Shown here: positions 4,523 to 8,668 of the stretch, in pieces | How positions within the stretch are numbered: position 1 is the stretch's first letter | How the letters are laid out: each line of letters begins with the position of its first letter | Origin: Dehalococcoidia bacterium | GTDB taxonomy: Bacteria > Chloroflexota > Dehalococcoidia > Dehalococcoidales > UBA1222 | Direction of reading: 5' to 3' | Length of the DNA stretch: 8,668 nucleotides | NCBI GenBank assembly: GCA_009776515.1 | Contig: WRNP01000040.1 | Coordinates: 1 to 8,668, forward strand | Notes under the pieces: generated by a model | Databases searched by the model: none | The model's input: only the letters and a program-made list of their open reading frames with translations | What the model was told of the DNA's origin: nothing | Made by a program: the position numbers and the translations under genes

Positions 4523-5149
4523 CTAAGTTGTGAAGCCGTGTTCGCTCAAGAATTCCATGTTGAGGGGCTCTTTTCCCTTGGCAATTAACTTCTCTGCATA
4601 CTTAGCAATAACATCCACTTCCAGGTTAACAAAATCGCCCGCCGCTAGGGAATTGAGTCGGGTGTAGTCCCAGGTGTAATTGACGATGGAAACACTAAAT
4701 CCGCGAGTGTCGCACGCAACCACCGTCAGGCTTATGCCATCCACGGCGATAAAGCCCTTTTCTACAATGTATCGCATGACGCGGGGCGGGGCAACAAGGC
4801 GCATTACAGTCGCCTCCGTACGGCGATCAAGGGACTCAATCTGGCCCACGTCATCAACATGCCCCTGTACCAAATGCCCCCCTAGCGGTTTTCGCAGGGT
4901 GAGGGCGCTCTCCAAATTGACCGACTCGCCAGTCTTCAGATATTTTAAGGCCGTGCGCGTCAAGGTTTCCCCCATGACGTCCACGGTAAAAGTATTTTGG
5001 TCAAACCCCGCAACCGTAAGGCAAATGCCATTTACGCTGATGCTGTCGCCCAAAGCGGCCTGCCGAGTGATCTTATTGGCTGCAATCGTGAGACGACACG
5101 GGGAAATATGGACAATACGCCCCACTTCTTCGACAATACCGGTAAACAT
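4523..5149 (-). CDS. ribE: Riboflavin synthase, alpha subunit
   Basis: Dismutes two lumazine molecules into riboflavin and the pyrimidine that RibH reuses. At 208 residues it has the typical internal duplication of two lumazine-binding barrels. The first runs from MFTGIVEEVG through 'SISVNGICLTV' (36-46). The second starts at 'GHLVQGHVDDVG' (91-102) and contains 'IAVDGISLTV' (134-143). The C-terminal trimerisation helix reads NLEVDVIAKYAEKL (175-188). One departure: the second barrel has 'SIVNYTWDYT' (154-163) where many homologues read 'IPHT...T', so the usual His is absent. The ATG lies three bases after the ribD stop, so the two are probably translationally coupled. A GGTGA about seven bases before the ATG is the likely ribosome site. 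Confidence 0.96.
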   Translation of the reverse strand: MFTGIVEEVGRIVHISPCRLTIAANKITRQAALGDSISVNGICLTVAGFDQNTFTVDVMGETLTRTALKYLKTGESVNLESALTLRKPLGGHLVQGHVDDVGQIESLDRRTEATVMRLVAPPRVMRYIVEKGFIAVDGISLTVVACDTRGFSVSIVNYTWDYTRLNSLAAGDFVNLEVDVIAKYAEKLIAKGKEPLNMEFLSEHGFTT

Positions 5150-5152
5150 CGT

Positions 5153-6256
5153 CTATTCACCGGGAGGCAAGCCCACGTAACCCTGGACAATGACGTCCGG
5201 TCCGCTCTGAGCTACTGACACTCGCGTCAGTGCATAGGCTTCGGTGAGCTTCTCCACCCCTCGTCCTGCCACCGCACTCTTAGCCAATCCTCCGATGATG
5301 ATGGGTGCGATAAAGACCACCACTTTGTCCACTAGACCCTGATCAAACAGGGAGCCAATCAGAATGCCCCCGCCCTCTACCAGCGCGCTGGATATCTGCC
5401 GCTGCCCAAGCCGACACAAAAGTTCCCTGAGATCTATTATCCCTTCAGTAGCGGGGAACTCCACCACTTCAGCCTTAAGTTTGGCAAAGTCCTCGCGCTC
5501 GACGGGAGTAGGCGCCCGGCCAAAAGCTAGTAACGACTCGCCTTGTTCGTGAAAGATGCGCGCCTTAGCCGAAGTGCGCCCCCGCCCATCAACGACCACC
5601 CTCAGGGGCTGTTTTCTGGTGGTACCACCGCGACCGCCGCCGCTACGCCTAGTCAGTTGGGGATCGTCGGCTAATACCGTGTTGGCCCCGCACATGATAG
5701 CATCATGCATATATCTTAAGTTATGCGCATACTGGCGTGACTCTTCGCTGCTGATCCACTTAGAATCCCCTGCATGTGTGGCAATCTTGCCATCCAAGCT
5801 CATAGCGAATTTTACGGTGACAAAGGGCAACCCTGTGGTGATATATTTTATATAAGCCTCGTTAAGTAGCTGGGCCTGCTCGCTTCCTTCCCCCACGATG
5901 GTGGCAATGCCCGATGCTTCAAGCTGGGCCTGGCCTTGGCCTGCGACCAAGGGATTGGGGTCAATCATGGCCATATGTACCTGCCCTACTCCGGCTCTTA
6001 TAAGCGCCTGGATGCAAGGCGGGGTGCGTCCGAAATGAGCACATGGCTCCAAGGTTACGTAAAGAGCACTGCCCCGAGCATCTTCACCAGCTTGCTCAAG
6101 GGCAACAATCTCGGCGTGATGGCCGCCGGGGGGCTGGGTATAACCCTGCCCAATTATCGCCCCGTCTTTAACGAGTACCGCGCCAACAGCCGGATTAGGG
6201 CTCACCTGTCCTAGAGCCAGACGGGCAAGAGCTAGGGCTTGCTCCATGTACTCCAC
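5153..6256 (-). CDS. ribD: Bifunctional pyrimidine deaminase / reductase
   Basis: Performs the second and third steps of riboflavin synthesis: deamination of the diaminopyrimidine product of RibA, then NADPH-dependent reduction of its ribose side chain. At 367 residues it has the N-terminal deaminase (1-145) with SPNPAVGAV (19-27), zinc ligands H47-A-E49, and PCAHFGRTPPC (C72, C81). The reductase domain (about 145-362) has FVTVKFAMSLDGKIAT (145-160), a DDPQLT substrate motif (197-202) and the glycine-rich 'VEGGGILIGS'. The start is either GTG 6256 or ATG 6247, three codons later. A promoter whose -10 ends seven bases before the GTG favours a leaderless GTG start. The ATG has GGAG only three bases upstream. 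It heads the operon with ribE three bases downstream. Confidence 0.96.
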   Translation of the reverse strand: MEYMEQALALARLALGQVSPNPAVGAVLVKDGAIIGQGYTQPPGGHHAEIVALEQAGEDARGSALYVTLEPCAHFGRTPPCIQALIRAGVGQVHMAMIDPNPLVAGQGQAQLEASGIATIVGEGSEQAQLLNEAYIKYITTGLPFVTVKFAMSLDGKIATHAGDSKWISSEESRQYAHNLRYMHDAIMCGANTVLADDPQLTRRSGGGRGGTTRKQPLRVVVDGRGRTSAKARIFHEQGESLLAFGRAPTPVEREDFAKLKAEVVEFPATEGIIDLRELLCRLGQRQISSALVEGGGILIGSLFDQGLVDKVVVFIAPIIIGGLAKSAVAGRGVEKLTEAYALTRVSVAQSGPDVIVQGYVGLPPGE

Positions 6257-6263
6257 GGCTCAC

Positions 6264-6292
6264 ATTCTAACCGCGAGCTACGGAAAGTGCAA
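6264..6292 (-). promoter_or_regulatory. Promoter of ribD-ribE, leaderless geometry
   Basis: -35 TTGCAC (6287-6292), a spacer of exactly 17 bp, and -10 TAGAAT (6264-6269, five of six). Transcription is predicted at about 6256-6258, on the GTG of ribD. There is therefore no room for an FMN riboswitch between promoter and gene. None of the conserved RFN-element blocks (such as AGGGTGAAATTCCC or CCGGCGGT) is visible in 6257-6461. Confidence 0.65.
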
Positions 6293-6364
6293 ATCAGGTA
6301 CGCCGCCAGAGACAGCTTTTGACGATAGCTGCGGTGAATAAATCTAGCAGGCACCTATTTATGG

Positions 6365-6454
6365 GAGAGCAGTAATCCGTATATAAATTTACCTCTTTGG
6401 AGGCTGGCCGCAGAAAATGGCTTCGGTCATGCTGATATACGGATTACCGCTCTC
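6365..6454 (-). repeat. 90-bp element with 20-bp inverted arms and internal stems
   Basis: The arms 6365-6384 and 6435-6454 are reverse complements at 19 of 20 positions. In minus-strand RNA the odd pair is G-U, so all 20 pairs can form; in plus-strand RNA it would be A-C. The 50-nt interior holds CCTC/GAGG with a four-base loop (minus strand) and a weaker GACCG/CGGCC stem, giving a branched shape. It begins eight bases after the SIMPL lipoprotein stop codon and ends about 70 bases before the ribD promoter. No T-run follows on either strand, so it is not a standard intrinsic terminator. It could be an mRNA 3'-end stabiliser, a small RNA or a miniature inverted-repeat element. Confidence 0.6.
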
Positions 6455-6461
6455 AATATTT

Positions 6462-7226
6462 TTACTGGATGTTATAGACAACCTGTACGTAGACCGTAAG
6501 TTCGCTCTCTCCTGACGAAATGGGGGTTGTGTATCTATCACCTGCGCCGCCAGAGACGGTAGCCGTTTCGTAGTAGACGACCGGAGGCAGTGAAGAATAG
6601 CCGCCGGACTCAGTGATATATGCCGGCTTGCCGAGTTCTACGCCGCCAAGTTTTGCGAGCTGCCCTGCTCGCGTCAGAGCATCGGCCATGGCACGCTCAC
6701 GCGCGATATCGTTATATTGCTCGGGATTGTCCACGGTAAAATAGATATTATTAATGCGGAGCGCATCGCCCCCTGCCAGGGCCGCTTCATCAATAATATT
6801 GCCAGCATCCTCTATATGGCGGATCTTGACGGTGATCGAATTGGAAACGGTATATCCGATGATGATAGCCGCATCAGACATGTAGTTATAGACGGGATAC
6901 ACCGAGTAACCGGAGGTGGTGATATCTTTATCAGCAACGCCGCTCGCCTTAAGGGCCGCCATTACTTCAGTCATGGCCACGGCTGCCTCCTGCTGAGCCT
7001 CGGCCACCGTACTGGATTGGGTTTGGACGCCGATGTTCAATATGGCCAGATCGCGAACCACAACAACCGTGCCTACCCCTGACACTGAGATACCAGTGTT
7101 TTGCCCAACGACATACACTGAACCAGGATTGTCATTTGCTGCCGTGGCAGCCCCGCAACCCCAAGCGGAAAAACTTAGAGCGCCCAGCACCAGGACAGCC
7201 AAGAGAAGATGGGTTACCTTTTTCAT
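6462..7226 (-). CDS. SIMPL-domain (DUF541) lipoprotein
   Basis: A 254-residue secreted protein. Residues 1-24 are a lipoprotein signal: MKK, a hydrophobic core (LLLAVLVLGALSFS), and lipobox AWGC with Cys24 as the lipidation site. The rest matches the SIMPL/DUF541 family. It begins with 'ISVSGVGTVVVVRDLAILNIGVQTQS' in place of the family's usual 'I.V.G.G.v...PD.A.l..gv....', then 'MAALKASGVADKDITTSGYSVYPVYNY', and later 'ARERAMADALTRAGQLAKLGGVELGK' near the end. Family members are envelope-associated; their biochemical role is unsettled. The start at ATG 7226 has GAGG five bases upstream. It diverges from lepB with only 71 bases between starts, so their promoters overlap. It may depend on the general secretion route but need not be linked to LepB, since lipoproteins are cut by signal peptidase II. 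Confidence 0.9.
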   Translation of the reverse strand: MKKVTHLLLAVLVLGALSFSAWGCGAATAANDNPGSVYVVGQNTGISVSGVGTVVVVRDLAILNIGVQTQSSTVAEAQQEAAVAMTEVMAALKASGVADKDITTSGYSVYPVYNYMSDAAIIIGYTVSNSITVKIRHIEDAGNIIDEAALAGGDALRINNIYFTVDNPEQYNDIARERAMADALTRAGQLAKLGGVELGKPAYITESGGYSSLPPVVYYETATVSGGAGDRYTTPISSGESELTVYVQVVYNIQ

Positions 7227-7246
7227 GTGTACCTCACTTTTTGTTT

Positions 7247-7255
7247 ACTTTACCA
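7247..7255 (-). promoter_or_regulatory. Possible extended -10 of the SIMPL lipoprotein gene
   Basis: Minus-strand TGGTAAAGT: -10 TAAAGT (7247-7252) with the TGn extension. Transcription would start around 7240, giving a leader of about 14 nt that includes the GAGG ribosome site. It overlaps the plausible -35 region of the divergent lepB promoter (-35 near 7241-7249, -10 TATACT at 7265-7270), so the two may compete. Confidence 0.4.
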
Positions 7256-7297
7256 GAGAAACCATATACTATAAAAACGACAATAAAGGAGATAGGT

Positions 7298-7933
7298 TTG
7301 TCCACTCTATCACATTATTTTTCTACGATAGGCTCATCTATCAAGGAGCTTCCAGCAAAGATTAGGGCTTCAAGATTGTGGAGAGAGTTCCCTTGGCGTG
7401 ACATTCTCGTCACCATTATCTTCACTCTCATCGTATACTGCGCCATTAGCTTCAGTCTCCAGAACACCGAAGTCACCGGACCCAGCATGGAGCCCAGTCT
7501 TCATAACGGGGAAAGGGTTCTAATCAATAAGCTCGCCTACCGTTTCGGGGGAGAACCACAGCGGGGAGACATCATCGTCTTCATCTCCCCGGAGCAACCA
7601 GAGGGTGATGTCAGTTATGTTAAACGTGTCATCGGCTTACCGGGAGAACGAGTAAAGATCGAAAACGGTTATGTCTATATCATTCAGGCCGATGGGACGG
7701 AGATACGGCTTGATGAAGACTATCTGCCTCAGCCCATGCTAGGTTATTATGTAAGCGGAGTCATCCCCGAGGATCACTATTTTGTATTGGGTGATAACCG
7801 TAATAATAGTGCTGACTCCCGCCACGGCTGGACAGTACCTAAGTCAGATATCCTGGGTAAGGCCTGGATTGTCATCTGGCCACCCTCGGAATGGGGTAGC
7901 GCCCCTAACCAAAAGGTGGGAGCGACAAGCTAA
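7298..7933 (+). CDS. lepB: Signal peptidase I
   Basis: Membrane serine protease that removes signal peptides from exported proteins on the outer face of the cytoplasmic membrane. The TTG start at 7298 is chosen because AAAGGAG lies six bases upstream. An in-frame ATG at 7136 would add 54 non-family residues and overlap the divergent lipoprotein gene. From the TTG the product is 211 residues. It has a cytoplasmic basic N-terminus, one membrane helix at about 36-53 (ILVTIIFTLIVYCAISF), and box B 'TGPSMEPSL' with nucleophile Ser63. The general base Lys109 lies in 'YVKRVIGLPGE', and box E reads 'GDNRNNSADSRHGW'. All S26 catalytic elements are present. Its stop overlaps the end of the convergent helicase gene by four bases. 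Confidence 0.95.
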   Translation: MSTLSHYFSTIGSSIKELPAKIRASRLWREFPWRDILVTIIFTLIVYCAISFSLQNTEVTGPSMEPSLHNGERVLINKLAYRFGGEPQRGDIIVFISPEQPEGDVSYVKRVIGLPGERVKIENGYVYIIQADGTEIRLDEDYLPQPMLGYYVSGVIPEDHYFVLGDNRNNSADSRHGWTVPKSDILGKAWIVIWPPSEWGSAPNQKVGATS

Positions 7934-8668
7934 TCCTGTTCCACTTTTTCCAAGCGTGCCAAACTAAGCAGCAACTTTTTTGTTCCTGCGCCCTTGAAAG
8001 TGACGATGACCTGGATGTCGCCGCGTGTAGGCTGGGCGCTGATGAGCACGCCTTCGCCAAACTGGGCATGGCGCACACGATCGCCGGACTTTAGCTCGGG
8101 CAGGTCCTCAATTTCCTGGGAAGACTCCTCCCACTCATAGACCGGCGAACTCGCTCTGGCTTCCACGCCGCGCCACATCTCCGCTCCGGCTACCAAATGC
8201 TTCGGGATGTCCTGTAGAAAGCGAGAGGGATTATTGGTAGTGTTGCCTCCCATCAAGTTGCGACGGTAAGCTCGTACTAGATAGAGGCGCTGTCTAGCGC
8301 GAGTGATACCCACGTAACACAGACGGCGCTCTTCTTCCATCTGAGCCGGATCGTCGAAAGAGCGGATATGAGGTAGAACCCCTTCTTCCATACCCACCAT
8401 AAAGACCACCGGGAACTCCAGCCCCTTGGCTTGGTGCAGCGTAATCAGGGTTACAGCATCTTTGGCTCCATCCAGTCCGTCCACATCGGATACCAGCGTG
8501 GTGCCCTCCAAAAATGCCGGCAACGCTTCATCTGGCGAAAGTTCAGTGTACTGCTCGGCAACCCCCCTAAGCTCCATCACGTTCTCCCAGCGTTCTTCAC
8601 CATCAGGGGCGGCCATTAAGCACTCCCGGTATCCTGTCCGCTTGGCCAGATAATCAATGAGCTCAGGC
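7930..8668 (-). CDS. pcrA: UvrD/PcrA-type DNA helicase, C-terminal part (5' end off the window)
   Basis: Superfamily 1 3'-5' helicase for repair and for clearing proteins from DNA. The frame is open from the stop at 7930 through the right edge; upstream of the first Met in view (8616) it reads PELIDYLAKRTGYRECL, as expected inside the 2B/2A region. Visible in order: 'EERWENVMELRG' (fragment residues 24-35), motif V 'VTLITLHQAKGLEFPVVF' (72-89), and motif VI 'EERRLCYVGITRAR' (112-125). A C-terminal tail follows ('GDRVRHAQFGEGVLISAQ..VTFKGAGTKKLLLSLARLEKVE'), the small Tudor-like domain typical of PcrA that binds RNA polymerase. That tail favours PcrA over Rep. Roughly the last 245 residues are present. 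It converges with lepB. Confidence 0.93.
   Translation of the reverse strand, partial: PELIDYLAKRTGYRECLMAAPDGEERWENVMELRGVAEQYTELSPDEALPAFLEGTTLVSDVDGLDGAKDAVTLITLHQAKGLEFPVVFMVGMEEGVLPHIRSFDDPAQMEEERRLCYVGITRARQRLYLVRAYRRNLMGGNTTNNPSRFLQDIPKHLVAGAEMWRGVEARASSPVYEWEESSQEIEDLPELKSGDRVRHAQFGEGVLISAQPTRGDIQVIVTFKGAGTKKLLLSLARLEKVEQD

Noticed and set aside
6257..6461. FMN riboswitch upstream of ribD
   Set aside because: None of the conserved RFN sequence blocks is present on the minus strand, and the best promoter lies between this region and the gene, so most of it would not be in the ribD leader.
7136..7297. N-terminal extension of lepB from ATG 7136
   Set aside because: It overlaps the start of the divergent lipoprotein gene, has no family similarity, and the TTG at 7298 has an ideal Shine-Dalgarno.
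1..8668. CRISPR array or other regularly spaced repeat
   Set aside because: No repeat of suitable length occurs more than twice; the only spaced direct repeats are short pairs.

Overview
The window looks like chromosomal DNA of a free-living bacterium with moderate GC content. Gene style (a TTG start, strong Shine-Dalgarno sites, sigma70-like promoters, a SIMPL-domain lipoprotein next to signal peptidase I, a bifunctional RibBA) fits Chloroflexota, perhaps Dehalococcoidia, or a deep Gram-positive lineage. This placement is a guess from gene style; there is no rRNA here to test it.

Layout, read mostly on the minus strand from right to left. At the right edge is the C-terminal part of a UvrD/PcrA helicase (7930-8668, cut by the window). 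It converges with signal peptidase I (lepB, plus strand, TTG start at 7298). lepB diverges from a SIMPL/DUF541 lipoprotein gene (6462-7226). A 90-bp long-armed inverted repeat (6365-6454) follows, then the riboflavin genes in the Bacillus-like order ribD, ribE, ribBA, ribH (6256-1975). A small coiled-coil/CxxC protein gene (1652-1867) with a consensus promoter comes next, then tRNA-Val(GAC), a broken tyrosine recombinase fragment, and tRNA-Arg(TCG). The left 800 bases hold transposase-like debris, a small two-helix membrane ORF and the first codons of a gene running off the left edge.

The four rib genes encode a full route from GTP and ribulose 5-phosphate to riboflavin, apart from the phosphatase step. 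No FMN riboswitch is visible. The set is split by a 565-base gap between ribE and ribBA that carries a short membrane ORF and a pair of direct repeats resembling a mobile-element end. Each half has its own promoter: one ends 7 bases before the GTG of ribD, the other 6 bases before an ATG that adds a 60-residue helix-turn-helix-like extension in frame to RibBA. Both transcripts would be leaderless or nearly so. A second, well-placed Shine-Dalgarno inside the ribBA frame would give a normal-length RibBA.

No wholly new multi-gene system is evident. The points most worth a second look are the HTH-RibBA arrangement with two starts, the leaderless rib promoters, the 90-nt structured element whose only arm mismatch is a G-U pair on the minus strand, and the eroded integration site between the two tRNA genes.
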